Source of the DNA: Sphingomonas oleivorans
GTDB taxonomy: Bacteria > Pseudomonadota > Alphaproteobacteria > Sphingomonadales > Sphingomonadaceae
NCBI RefSeq assembly: GCF_003050615.1
Contig: NZ_NWBU01000004.1
Span: forward strand, 558,001-622,000
Direction: 5' to 3'
Length of the DNA: 64,000 nucleotides
Positions within the stretch are counted from its first letter, which is position 1; each line of letters opens with the position of its first letter. The notes under the pieces were generated by a model, which saw only the letters and a list, made by a program, of their open reading frames with translations, was not told where the DNA came from and ran no database searches. This document shows, one piece after another, positions 28,434 to 39,461 of this stretch. A program made the position numbers and the translations under genes.

Positions 28434-29168
28434 ATGAGAATAGCGGCCATATCCGACATTCACGGCAATCTCGCGGCGCTGGATGCCGTGCTGGCGGACA
28501 TTGCACGGCGCAATGTCGATCTGGTCGTGAATCTGGGAGACATATTCTCGGGCGCGCTCTTCCCGCGCGAGACCGCCGATCGCCTCATGCCGCTCGGTTT
28601 CCCGACCATCCGAGGCAATCATGAGCGGCAGATATTGACCCTCGATCCCGGACGCATGGGGCCATCCGACCGCCTCGCCGCCGACTGCCTCACTCCGGAC
28701 CAGAAAGGCTGGATCGCCGCGCTGCCTGAAACGCTCCGGATTTCGGAGGAGGTGCTGCTGGTGCACGGCACGCCGGACAGCGATCTGGCCTATTTCCTCG
28801 AAACGGTGGATGAAACGGGTCTTCGCCCGGCGACGATGGCCGAGATCGAGGCGCGCGCCGGCAACGAACCCGCGCGGCTGATCCTATGTGGACATACCCA
28901 TATGCCGCGCGTGGCCCGGCTCGACGATGGTCGCCTGATCGTCAATCCGGGCAGCGTCGGCCTGCCCGCCTATGAGGATGACCGGCCATTCCCGCACAAG
29001 ATAGAAGCCGGCTCGCCATATGCCCGCTATGCGATCGCGGAGCGGGGGGACGGCCAATGGACGGCGCGGCTGCTGATCGTGGGCTATGATTGGAATGAAG
29101 CGGCGGACATAGCGGCTGCGCGCGGGCGGCAGGACTGGGCGCGCGCGTTGCGCACCGGCTTCGCCTGA
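28434..29168 (+). CDS. calcineurin-like metallophosphatase (YfcE/MJ0936-type)
   Basis: A 244-residue enzyme of the calcineurin-like phosphoesterase superfamily. The metal-binding blocks are all present: SDIHGN (Asp8, His10), NLGDIFSG, RGNHER, VHGTPDS and GHTHMPR, followed by NPGSVGLP. The fold binds two divalent metals and cleaves phosphate mono- or diesters; the substrate is unknown. It is convergent with the RND efflux operon, 6 bases apart. Confidence 0.9.
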   Translation: MRIAAISDIHGNLAALDAVLADIARRNVDLVVNLGDIFSGALFPRETADRLMPLGFPTIRGNHERQILTLDPGRMGPSDRLAADCLTPDQKGWIAALPETLRISEEVLLVHGTPDSDLAYFLETVDETGLRPATMAEIEARAGNEPARLILCGHTHMPRVARLDDGRLIVNPGSVGLPAYEDDRPFPHKIEAGSPYARYAIAERGDGQWTARLLIVGYDWNEAADIAAARGRQDWARALRTGFA

Positions 29169-29174
29169 AAGACG

Positions 29175-30593
29175 TCAGCCGCTGAGCGCCCCGCCTGCGC
29201 CATAGTCGCCGCCCAACGCGCGGATGAGGGCGACGGCGGTTCGCATGCGCTCCGTCTGGATGATCAGGCTGGTCCGCTGCGCATCGAGCGACGCCGTCTG
29301 GGCGATGACGACCTCCAGATAATCGGACGCGCCGTCCCGATAGCGGGTGAGCGCGAGATCCTCGGTCCTTGCCGCCGCCGCCGCCGCGTCGCGCTGGTCC
29401 TTGGCCTGCGTCGCCAGATGTCGCGCGCTGGCGAGCCCATCCTCTACCTCGCGAAAGGCGGCGAGCACGGCGGCGCGATAATCTGCGGACGCTTCCTCGA
29501 ACAGCGCGCGCGCATTCTGCACCTCCGCCCGGCGCCGGCCGCCGTCGAAAAGGTTGAGCATCGCGGAGAGAGGTCCGAGCGCCCAATAGCTGGCAGGCGT
29601 GCTGAGCAGCGAGCCGCTCGCCGCCTCGAAACCGCCGGCGAGGCCCAGCGTCACTGTAGGAAAGAAAGCGGACCGCGCGACCCCGATCCGTGCATTGGCG
29701 GCCGCCATGCGGCGTTCCGCCTCGGCTATGTCCGGGCGGCGCTGGAGCAGCGCGGAGGGCGCGCCGGCCGGCACGTCCGGCGGCGCCAGCGGCTGGACGG
29801 CGGCAGGGATGGAGAAGCTTGAGGCGACCTCGCCGACAAGGGCTGCGATGCCATGCTCCACCGCCGCGCGCTCATTCGCGACCTGGGACAGATCGGCGCG
29901 GGCATTGGAGAGGAGCGTGCGCGCGCGGCTGACGTCCATTCCCGAGGCGATGCCGCCATCATGCCGCGTCAGCGTGAGATCATAGGCGCGCTCATAAGCG
30001 GCCACCGTCTGCCGGAGCAGCGCCGCCTGCGCATCGAGCCCGCGCAGCCGGAAATAGGCATCGGCGAGCGACGCCTGCAGGCTGAGCCGGACGGAGGCGA
30101 GATCGGCTGCATCGCCCTCGGCATCCGCACGGGCGGCGCGAACGCTGTTGCGCACGCGGCCCCATAGATCGGCCTCGTAGGAAAGCGTGCCGTCGAGGGA
30201 GAAATCGTTGAAGGTGGCGGAGCGCCCTTGTGCCAGCGGACGCCGCCCGGACAGGCGCTCGCGCGAAGCGGCCCCGCCCACATTCACCTCGGGATAATAA
30301 TCCGTCCCCGCGCGCCGAACGAGCGCGACCGCCTGATCATAGCGGGCGAGCGCGGCGGCGAGCGTGGGGCTCGCCCGCTCGATCCGGCTTTCGAGATCGT
30401 CCAGCACCGGATCGCCGAAGGCCCGCCACCAGGCACCGCGCGGCATGCCATCCATCGGCGTCGCGGACGTCCATGGGCCGGCTTCTCTGTAGGCGGCGGG
30501 CGCGACCGATGCCGGCGGCTGATAGTCAGGCGCCGTGGCGCAGCCGGCAAGCGCCGTCGCCGCGAGGAGGATCGCCGCCCTAGCCGCGCGCAT
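29175..30593 (-). CDS. RND efflux outer-membrane lipoprotein (NodT/OprM type)
   Basis: A 472-residue TolC-like outer-membrane factor. The lipoprotein signal has LAGC with the acylated Cys18. The internal repeat of outer-membrane efflux proteins is seen twice (LAAALARYDQAVALVRRAGT and RRMAAANARIGVARSAFFPT). The two ends have PRGAWWRAFGDPVLDDLESR and RYRDGASDYLEVVIAQTASL. It forms the exit duct of a tripartite pump. The ATG at 30593 overlaps the end of the adaptor gene by 14 bases; GGGGAG precedes it. It is the last gene of the operon. Confidence 0.9.
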   Translation of the reverse strand: MRAARAAILLAATALAGCATAPDYQPPASVAPAAYREAGPWTSATPMDGMPRGAWWRAFGDPVLDDLESRIERASPTLAAALARYDQAVALVRRAGTDYYPEVNVGGAASRERLSGRRPLAQGRSATFNDFSLDGTLSYEADLWGRVRNSVRAARADAEGDAADLASVRLSLQASLADAYFRLRGLDAQAALLRQTVAAYERAYDLTLTRHDGGIASGMDVSRARTLLSNARADLSQVANERAAVEHGIAALVGEVASSFSIPAAVQPLAPPDVPAGAPSALLQRRPDIAEAERRMAAANARIGVARSAFFPTVTLGLAGGFEAASGSLLSTPASYWALGPLSAMLNLFDGGRRRAEVQNARALFEEASADYRAAVLAAFREVEDGLASARHLATQAKDQRDAAAAAARTEDLALTRYRDGASDYLEVVIAQTASLDAQRTSLIIQTERMRTAVALIRALGGDYGAGGALSG

Positions 30594-31755
30594 CGGCCGC
30601 TCCCCCCGCTCCGGCCACCGTGGCGCCCTGAACGCGGACATGATCGCCGGTGGCGATGGCGTCCGGCGGCGTGTCGATGATCCGCTCGCGGCCCGTGAGG
30701 CCGGCGGTGACCTCCACCTCGCGGCCCTCGTCGCGGCCGATCGTGACGGGCTTCAGCGTCACGATGCCGCGATTGTCGACGATCGCCACCATCGGCCCTT
30801 CCTCGCGGAAGATCAGCGCGCTCGACGGCAGGCGCACGCTGCCGGCCGCCGCCGCGATCGGGAACTTCACCTGCGCATAGGCGCCGGGCTTGAGCGCGCG
30901 ATCGTCATTATCCGCCTGAAGCTCGACCAGCACAGTACCCGACTGGACGTCCACCGCGCCCGCCGTGCGCGTCATCACTGCATCGAAGCTGCGGCCGGGA
31001 TATTCGGGCAGCGTCAGCATGGCATGGAGCCCCGGCTTGACCTGCGAGGAAAAGCCCTGCGGCACGCGCACATAGATACGCATGCGATGAATGTCGGATA
31101 CGGTGAACAAGGGCGTGGCGGCAGCCGTGCCCGACGTCACCAACGCGCCGATCTGCGCCGAACGGCTGGTCACGGTGCCATCGAACGGCGCGGACAGGCG
31201 CGTGAAGCCGAGCAGCGCGCGCAGGCGCTTCACATTGGCAAGCTCGGCATTGGCGACGGCGATCTTGGCGGCAAGATCGCCCGCTTTCTCGTCCGCCTCC
31301 TGCCGCGACACCGCATCCTTGCCGAGCAGCGTGTCCCAGCGCGCGGCAGTGCTCTGCGCCAGCCGCTGATTGGCGAGCGCGGTCTGATAATCGGCCTGCG
31401 CCTGTGCGAGCTGCTGCTCCAGTTCCGGCGCGTCCAACAGGGCGAGCGCCTGGCCGGCGCGCACATTATCGCCGATATCGGCCAGCCAGCGCCGCACATA
31501 ACCGTTGGTGCGCGCATAGATGGGCGCGCTGTTGAACGCCTGCACATTGCCCGGCAGCACCAGCCCGTCGCCATCCCCAGATTGTTTCGGGGCAACGAGG
31601 GCGACGGTCAGCATGGCATTTTCGGCCGCGACCTCCTTCAGCGCGCGTTCCGAATTGGCGCGAACGGATATGCCGAACGCGGCGACGGCCAGCGCGCCGA
31701 TCGCGGCCGCGATCCCGACATGCTTCAGCGTCCTGGTCTTGCGATCGTCAGGCAT
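30580..31755 (-). CDS. RND efflux periplasmic adaptor (membrane fusion protein)
   Basis: A 391-residue adaptor. An N-terminal membrane anchor (GIAAAIGALAVAAFGISVRA, residues 14-33) is followed by the split biotinyl-lipoyl domain (NGYVRRWLADIGDNVRAGQA, then LDAPELEQQL), a coiled hairpin rich in Ala and Gln (about 110-180), and beta-barrel and membrane-proximal domains (about 205-380). It links the pump to the outer-membrane channel. The start overlaps the permease stop codon by 8 bases, so translation is probably coupled. Confidence 0.92.
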   Translation of the reverse strand: MPDDRKTRTLKHVGIAAAIGALAVAAFGISVRANSERALKEVAAENAMLTVALVAPKQSGDGDGLVLPGNVQAFNSAPIYARTNGYVRRWLADIGDNVRAGQALALLDAPELEQQLAQAQADYQTALANQRLAQSTAARWDTLLGKDAVSRQEADEKAGDLAAKIAVANAELANVKRLRALLGFTRLSAPFDGTVTSRSAQIGALVTSGTAAATPLFTVSDIHRMRIYVRVPQGFSSQVKPGLHAMLTLPEYPGRSFDAVMTRTAGAVDVQSGTVLVELQADNDDRALKPGAYAQVKFPIAAAAGSVRLPSSALIFREEGPMVAIVDNRGIVTLKPVTIGRDEGREVEVTAGLTGRERIIDTPPDAIATGDHVRVQGATVAGAGGAADARG

Positions 31756-34700
31756 AAGCGGCTTCCAGTTCCTTGGAGACTTGCTTGCTCCGCCCCTTAT
31801 GGTGAACGAAGCTGAAAAAGACGGGGACGAACATCAGCGTGGCGAAAGTCGCGACCAGCAGCCCGCCGATCACGGCGCGGCCCAGCGGCGCATTCTGCTC
31901 GCCGCCCTCGCCCAGCCCCAGCGCCATCGGCGCCATGCCGATGATCATGGCGAGCGCGGTCATCAGCACGGGGCGGAAGCGGACCATGCCCGCCTCGAGC
32001 GCGGCCCGGGTCGCATCGCCCAGTTCCGCCAGCCGCTCGCGCGCGAAGCTCACCACCAGGATCGAATTGGCGGTGGCAACGCCCATGCACATGATCGCGC
32101 CCGTTAGCGCGGGCACGGACAGGGTCGTGCCGCTGACGAACAGCATCCAGACGATGCCGGCGAGCGCCGCGGGAAGCGCTGTGATGATGACGAACGGGTC
32201 GAGCCAGCTCTGGAAATTCACCACGATCAGCAGATAGATCAGCAGGACCGCGCCGATGAGGCCGAAGCCCAGGCCGAAAAAGGCGGCGTTCATCGTGCTA
32301 TATTGGCCGCGCAGCGTGACCGTGACGCCCTTGGGCTGCTCCTTTTCCAGATCCTTGATCGCGGCCTGGATGTCGGCTGCGACCGCGCCCAGATCGCGGC
32401 CCTGCGTCGTCGCATAAATGTCGACGACGGGCTGGATATTATAATGGCTGACGATCGGAGCGGCATTGCTGCGGCGCACCACCGCTATGCCGCCCAACGT
32501 CTGGCTGGCCACGGCGTTGGCGCCGGACACGGGGATATTCTGAAGATCCGAAACCGATCCGACGCGATATTCGGGCGTCTGCGCAACGACCGGATAGGAA
32601 ACGCCATTTTCCGGGTTCAGGAAGAAGACCGGGGCGGTCTGCGACGTGCCGGCGAGGCTGTTGGCGAGGCTGGTCGTCACGTCGCGCTCAGTGAGACCGA
32701 ACTGGCCGATGCGCGAGCGATCGACATCGACATTCAATTGCGGATAGCGCGTCGATTGCTGGATGCGCGCATCCGCCAGCCCCGCGATCATGCGCACGCG
32801 GCGCAGCAGCTTCGCCGCATAGGCCGCATTGTCGGCGGCCTTGCGCCCGCTGATCTGGATATCGATCGGCGCGGGCGCGCCGAAATTCAGTATCTGGCTA
32901 GTGATGTCCGCCGGCAGGAAGGCAAAGCTGCTGCCCGGAAAGCTTTTCGGCAGCTCGCGGCGCAGCGTTTCGACATATTCGGCGGTGGGCCGGTGATCCT
33001 CGTTCAGCGCGATCAATATGTCGCCATCCTGCGGGCCGATCGTGCCGCTATTATTGTAGATGGTGTTGAGCGGGCTGACCGGCAGGCCGATATTGTCGAC
33101 CACCGATTTCAGATCATTGGCCGGGATCAGCTGGCGGATGCGCCGCTGGATGCGATCGAACTCCGCCGCCGTATCCTCGATCCGCGACCCCACGGGCGCG
33201 CGGACATGCATGGTGATCTGCCCCGCATCGACTGCCGGGAAGAAGTTGCGGCCGAGGAAGGGCACGAGCAGGAAGGACAGCAGCACGACCGCCATGAAGC
33301 CGATCATGAACGGCTTGCGCCGATCGAGCGCGCGTTCGAGCAGATCGCCATAGCGCAGGCGGAGCTGTTCGAACCGCGTCTCGAACCCGCGCTGGAAACG
33401 GACCAGCGGATTGCGCGATGCAGCGGTGCCCGCGGCGTGCGCATCCTCCCCCGCAGCGTGCGGCTTCAGCAGATACATCGCCATGGTCGGCACCAGCGTG
33501 CGCGACAGGATGAAGGAGGCGATCATCGCGAAGACCACCGACAGCGCCATCGGCACGAACAGATAGCCCGCGACACCCGGCAGGAAGAGCATCGGCACGA
33601 AGACGATGCAGATGCACAGCAGCGAGACGAAGGCCGGCGTCACGATCTGCGCGGCGCCATCCATGATGGCGGGGATTACGCCCTTGCCCTGTTCCAGATG
33701 CCAGTTGATATTCTCGATCGTCACGGTCGCATCGTCGACGAGGATGCCGACCGCGAGCGCGAGACCGCCCAGCGTCATCACATTGAGCGTCTGGCCGAAG
33801 GCGGCGAGCGTCGCCACCGCCGCCAGCACGGCGAGCGGGAGCGAGAGCGCGATGATGACGGTCGAGCGCCAGGATCCGAGGAACAGCAGGATCATCAGCG
33901 AGGTGAGCGCGGCCGCAATCGCCCCTTCCTTCACCACGCCTTCCACGGCTGCCTGGACGAAGAGCGACTGATCGCCGATCGGCGTGATCTGCAGCGTTTC
34001 GGGCAGGCCCTGCTGGATCCTGGGCAGTGCATTCTTGACCCCCTGCACGATGGCGAGCGTCGATGTGGCACCGTTCTTCAGCACTGTGAGCAGCGCCGAG
34101 CGGGCGCCGTCGACATGGATCACATTGGTCTGCGGCGCGCTGCCGTCGCGGACGAAGGCGACGTCGCGCATATAGATTGTCGCGCCGTTCACCACCTTGA
34201 CCGGAAGATTGTTCAGCTCCTCGATCGAGGAGGGCGCATTGTTGAGCTTCACGCTATATTGATAGGAACCGATCTTGGCGAAGCCGGCCGGGTTGATCTG
34301 GTTCTGCGCGGCGATGGCGTTGCCGACATCCTGCGCCGACAGCCCCTTGGACTGGAGCGCCTGCGGATCGATATCGATCTGCACCTGCCGCTGCCTGCCG
34401 CCCGAGGGGAAGGGCATGGCGGCGCCGGGCACGGTCACGAGCTGCGGGCGGATCTGATTCTGGCCGAGATCGAACAATTGCTGTTCGGTGAGCCCCTTGC
34501 CGGACAGGGCAAGCTGGATGATCGGCACCGTCGAGGCGCTATAGTTCAGGATAAGGGGCGGCGTGACGCCGGGCGGCATCTGCCGCAGCACGGTCTGCGA
34601 CACGGACGTGACCTGCGCGGTCGCGGTGCGGATGTCGGCGCCGGGCTGGAAGAAGATCTTGACGATGCCGATGCCCTGCAGGGACTGGCTTTCGACATGT

Positions 34701-34939
34701 TCGATATCGTTGACGGTAGTGGTCAGCACCCGTTCATAGGGGGTGATGATCCGGCCGGCCATCTCCTCGGGCGGAAGGCCCGCATATTGCCACGCCACCG
34801 CGATCACCGGGACCCTGATGTTCGGGAAGATGTCGACGGGCGTCCGGAACGCGGCGAGGAGGCCCACGATCAGGATCAGCATCGCCATCACGATGAAGGT
34901 CAGCGGGCGCTGGAGCGCGATCCTTACAAGAGCAATCAT
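31748..34939 (-). CDS. RND efflux permease (HAE1-like)
   Basis: A 1063-residue proton-driven exporter with twelve membrane helices and two large periplasmic loops. Helix 4 contains GILVDDATVTIENI with the two aspartates of the proton relay (Asp407/Asp408 in AcrB). Helix 10 has GVATANSILVVSFAR, in which the AcrB Lys940 position is alanine; this pattern occurs in a branch of the family. It should export lipophilic compounds from the periplasm. The ATG at 34939 is used with GGAAAGGCG upstream; the frame is open to 34969. It is the first gene of the operon with adaptor and outer-membrane factor. Confidence 0.93.
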   Translation of the reverse strand: MIALVRIALQRPLTFIVMAMLILIVGLLAAFRTPVDIFPNIRVPVIAVAWQYAGLPPEEMAGRIITPYERVLTTTVNDIEHVESQSLQGIGIVKIFFQPGADIRTATAQVTSVSQTVLRQMPPGVTPPLILNYSASTVPIIQLALSGKGLTEQQLFDLGQNQIRPQLVTVPGAAMPFPSGGRQRQVQIDIDPQALQSKGLSAQDVGNAIAAQNQINPAGFAKIGSYQYSVKLNNAPSSIEELNNLPVKVVNGATIYMRDVAFVRDGSAPQTNVIHVDGARSALLTVLKNGATSTLAIVQGVKNALPRIQQGLPETLQITPIGDQSLFVQAAVEGVVKEGAIAAALTSLMILLFLGSWRSTVIIALSLPLAVLAAVATLAAFGQTLNVMTLGGLALAVGILVDDATVTIENINWHLEQGKGVIPAIMDGAAQIVTPAFVSLLCICIVFVPMLFLPGVAGYLFVPMALSVVFAMIASFILSRTLVPTMAMYLLKPHAAGEDAHAAGTAASRNPLVRFQRGFETRFEQLRLRYGDLLERALDRRKPFMIGFMAVVLLSFLLVPFLGRNFFPAVDAGQITMHVRAPVGSRIEDTAAEFDRIQRRIRQLIPANDLKSVVDNIGLPVSPLNTIYNNSGTIGPQDGDILIALNEDHRPTAEYVETLRRELPKSFPGSSFAFLPADITSQILNFGAPAPIDIQISGRKAADNAAYAAKLLRRVRMIAGLADARIQQSTRYPQLNVDVDRSRIGQFGLTERDVTTSLANSLAGTSQTAPVFFLNPENGVSYPVVAQTPEYRVGSVSDLQNIPVSGANAVASQTLGGIAVVRRSNAAPIVSHYNIQPVVDIYATTQGRDLGAVAADIQAAIKDLEKEQPKGVTVTLRGQYSTMNAAFFGLGFGLIGAVLLIYLLIVVNFQSWLDPFVIITALPAALAGIVWMLFVSGTTLSVPALTGAIMCMGVATANSILVVSFARERLAELGDATRAALEAGMVRFRPVLMTALAMIIGMAPMALGLGEGGEQNAPLGRAVIGGLLVATFATLMFVPVFFSFVHHKGRSKQVSKELEAAYA

Positions 34940-35013
34940 CAAACGCCTTTCCGGACGGCCACAGGGCACGGGCAGCTGCTCTGGCCGTGCTCCATGGTCG
35001 GTCGCCGTAACGA

Positions 35014-35061
35014 ATGATGCTGCGTTGCATCATGAAAGCATGCAGGTCTAATATATGATGC
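35014..35061. promoter_or_regulatory. candidate LysR operator between regulator and RND operon
   Basis: A perfect inverted repeat, ATGATGC-N6-GCATCAT (35014-35033), lies in the 153-base divergent space. An extra direct half-site ATGATGC is at 35055-35061, 41 bases or four helical turns away. A symmetric recognition site plus an offset activation site is the known layout for LysR regulators. The half-site near the regulator start would allow autoregulation. Confidence 0.6.
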
Positions 35062-35092
35062 GGCTTGATTGATATCGAAAGCGACCTGTTCC

Positions 35093-36031
35093 GTGGAACT
35101 CCGCCATCTGCGCTATTTTCTGTGCGTCGCCGAGGAGCTGCATTTCGGCCGTGCCGCGCTGCGCCTCGGCATCTCGCAGCCGCCGCTCAGTCAGCAGATC
35201 CGGGCGCTGGAGGATGATCTCGGCGTTCGCCTGTTCCGGCGCACCAGCCGCCGGGTCGAGCTGACCGACGTCGGCCAGCTCTTCGTTGAGGAAGCGCGGC
35301 GGACGATCCATCAGGCGGAACAAGCCGTCGCCGTCGCCCGGCGCGCGCAGGGAGGCGAGATAGGCAGGCTCGCCATCGGTTTCTCCACCTCCGCGCCGTT
35401 GACGCCGCTGGTGACGAAGGCGCTGTTCGCGTTCCGCCGCAGCCATCCCAATGTCCATCTCGATCTGGCGGAAATGTCGCGCGACGCGCAGATCGCGGCG
35501 GTCGCCGACCGCAGGCTCGATATCGGCTTCGTGCGCAGCATCGATTCTCCACCCACGCCGAAGGGGCTGGTCGCGACCATGTTGCTGGAGGAGGATATGC
35601 TCGTCGCGATGCGCGGCGATCATCCGCTGGCCGGGATCGGACGCGCGATCAGGATCGGCGATCTGGAGGGCGAGCCCTTCGTCCTCTACGAACGCGATCT
35701 GGGCGCCGGATTCAACGAACAGGTGATGCTGCTCTGCCGCCGCGCCGGCTTCGAGCCCAAGGTCGTGCAGACGGTGCAGGGTCTGGCGAGCCTGCTCGGC
35801 CTCGTCGCGGCGGGCTTCGGCCTGACGATACTCACCCGTTCGCTGATGGCACTGCACCCCGAAAATGTCGTCTATCGTCCGCTCGACGATCCCGCCGCGG
35901 TCAGCCGCCTGTGGTTCATCCACCGCAACCAGCCCTGCCCGCCCTGCACGCGCTTCATCGACATCGTCAGCGCCGGGCCCGGCCATGATGCCGCCCATGA
36001 TCAGGACCGAACCGTAGGCGCGGACGTTTAG
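35093..36031 (+). CDS. LysR family transcriptional regulator of the RND operon
   Basis: A 312-residue LysR protein. The DNA-binding domain is MELRHLRYFLCVAEELHFGR, AALRLGISQPPLSQQIRALE and DDLGVRLFRRTSRRVELT (residues 1-60), of the BenM/CatM-like subgroup. The effector domain follows. GTG at 35093 gives the usual N-terminus; a TTG at 35069 would extend it by eight residues. It is divergent from the RND operon, so it probably controls that pump. A 25-residue Asp/His-rich tail after the usual end (GPGHDAAHDQDRTVGADV) is unusual. Confidence 0.88.
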   Translation: MELRHLRYFLCVAEELHFGRAALRLGISQPPLSQQIRALEDDLGVRLFRRTSRRVELTDVGQLFVEEARRTIHQAEQAVAVARRAQGGEIGRLAIGFSTSAPLTPLVTKALFAFRRSHPNVHLDLAEMSRDAQIAAVADRRLDIGFVRSIDSPPTPKGLVATMLLEEDMLVAMRGDHPLAGIGRAIRIGDLEGEPFVLYERDLGAGFNEQVMLLCRRAGFEPKVVQTVQGLASLLGLVAAGFGLTILTRSLMALHPENVVYRPLDDPAAVSRLWFIHRNQPCPPCTRFIDIVSAGPGHDAAHDQDRTVGADV

Positions 36032-36040
36032 GAAGGCGAG

Positions 36041-36484
36041 ATGGAGACGAAGATCATCCTGAGCTGCCCGAACTGCGCCACGCTCAACCGCGTGGCGACG
36101 GCGCGGCTGGGCGAAGGCGGCAAATGCGGCCGCTGCGGCAACGCCCTGTTCCTGGGACGGCCGATCGAGCTCAATTCGGCCAATTTCGAGCGCCATGCCG
36201 CAGCGAGCGACCTGCCGCTGCTGATCGACTTCTGGGCATCGTGGTGTGGACCGTGCCGCCAGATGGCGCCGGCCTTCCAGGCCGCGGCCGCTCGGCTCGA
36301 ACCGCGCCTGCGCCTCGGCAAGCTGGATACTGAGGCCGAGCAGGGCATTGCCAGCCGTTTCGCGATCCGCAGCCTCCCCAGCCTCCTCCTCGTCAGGAAG
36401 GGCCGGGAGGTGATGCGGACGGCGGGCGCGATGCCGGAAAGCGCGATCGTGCAATGGGCGGAACGCGCGCTCGTCGCAGCCTGA
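36041..36484 (+). CDS. trxC: thioredoxin 2
   Basis: A 147-residue thioredoxin with an N-terminal zinc finger. Cys9, 12, 29 and 32 (CPNC, CGRC) bind zinc and the active site is WCGPC (residues 68-72), in FWASWCGPCRQMAP. This arrangement is that of TrxC, a redox repair protein used under oxidative stress. It follows the LysR gene on the same strand by 9 bases, so the two may share a transcript. Confidence 0.92.
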   Translation: METKIILSCPNCATLNRVATARLGEGGKCGRCGNALFLGRPIELNSANFERHAAASDLPLLIDFWASWCGPCRQMAPAFQAAAARLEPRLRLGKLDTEAEQGIASRFAIRSLPSLLLVRKGREVMRTAGAMPESAIVQWAERALVAA

Positions 36485-36579
36485 GCGTCGCTCGGGTGAG
36501 GACTACGGAAAATACCAAGAGAATTGCCGCAGACCGAAGGCAGAGCCGATTAACACTTGATTGGCAATTGCAGACCTAA

Positions 36580-36870
36580 GACCGGCCTACGACAATCAAT
36601 GTCTCGCCCGTGCAGTTCCGGCTGCCCAACCTCGTCGAGCAGGTCGCCGCGATTCTCGCGAGAACCGGACTGGACGGCAGGCGATTGGAGCTGGAGATCA
36701 CCGAAACGGTGCTGATGCGCGATCGCGAGACGGTGCTGGCGACGCTCCATCGCCTGAAGGCGCTGGGCACGCGGATCGCGATGGACGATTTCGGGACGGG
36801 CTATTCGTCCCTCAGCAACCTTAAAAGCTTCCCGTTCGACAAGATCAAGATCGACCGCAGCTTCAGGGCT
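36580..36870 (+). pseudogene. truncated EAL-domain (cyclic-di-GMP phosphodiesterase) remnant
   Basis: An in-frame segment starts just after a stop at 36577 and reads INVSPVQFRLPNLVEQVA, then LELEITETVLM and DDFGTGYSSLSNLKSFPFDK, then IKIDRSF. These are the middle blocks of an EAL domain. The signature EAL residues and the C-terminal third are absent, and homology ends abruptly near 36865 after IDRSF. The remaining segment cannot be an active phosphodiesterase. The rest of the original gene is not in the window. Confidence 0.75.
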
Positions 36871-37006
36871 TTCTGCGCGGCAAACCCGATATCGAGCCGA
36901 GCGCGAGGCTCGGGCCACATCGCCAACGGGCATGAGCAAGGCCGGCAGGGCAGAGCTGGGCTACCCCGCCGGCATTTGATTGATATCGCGCCAGCAACGC
37001 GCGCTG

Positions 37007-39012
<2,006 letters not shown>

Positions 39013-39045
39013 CGGCGTTGCGGCTCCTGGCCGACATGCGCGACG

Positions 39046-39273
39046 CTAAAGGCGCTGCGTCCCGCAAATATATTTCTGGACGGCGACGCCGAGCGCCGTG
39101 AGCTTGAAGGCCGAAGCCGGCCTGTTCACGGAAGTCGCGCAGACTATGCCGAGCTTTTCCAGCGGCTCCATCGACCTATCGCCGAACTGGACCGGCCGCG
39201 GGCCGCCGATCCGCCGGATCAGCTTGCGCTGGCCCTCGCTGAGCCCAGCTACGGTCGCCTCGATTTCGTTCAT
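39046..39273 (-). CDS. small hypothetical protein, winged-helix-like
   Basis: A 75-residue protein. The start SEGQRKLIRRIGG and the middle EPLEKLGIV, then FKLTALGVAVQKYI, resemble a small winged-helix or a C-terminal helix-turn segment (LT.LG pattern), as in many short Sphingomonas proteins. There is no clear ribosome site. It is convergent with the LysR gene above. Function unknown. Confidence 0.4.
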   Translation of the reverse strand: MNEIEATVAGLSEGQRKLIRRIGGPRPVQFGDRSMEPLEKLGIVCATSVNRPASAFKLTALGVAVQKYICGTQRL

Positions 39274-39461
39274 ACGTCACACCCAAAGCGCGGGGGGATT
39301 TGAACCCACCGGCAGGCTAGGCGCCAATTCCTAACGAATGGCTAAGAAATCAGGCCGGGCGGCAGCGCGTTCTCGCCGGAATCGAACCTGACAAAAATAG
39401 TTCATCAGCCATCCCTAAGCCATTCCGCCATCACCTTCCGGAAAACCCTGCCAAAGCCCTG

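Noticed and set aside
26690-28624. Long plus-strand frame overlapping the DAACS symporter
   Set aside because: It covers the symporter in another frame and reads as Arg-rich sequence with no domain.
32303-35017. A 904-codon open frame antisense to the RND permease
   Set aside because: It runs over the whole length of a clear RND permease gene on the other strand, and its product is low-complexity and without motifs.
39290-39345. tRNA-like 3' half (minus strand TTCAAAT loop with a G/C stem)
   Set aside because: Only a T-arm-like element with one mismatch is present. No acceptor 5' strand, D-arm or anticodon arm can be found. It is probably a coincidence in GC-rich DNA; at most an old remnant of a tRNA gene end.
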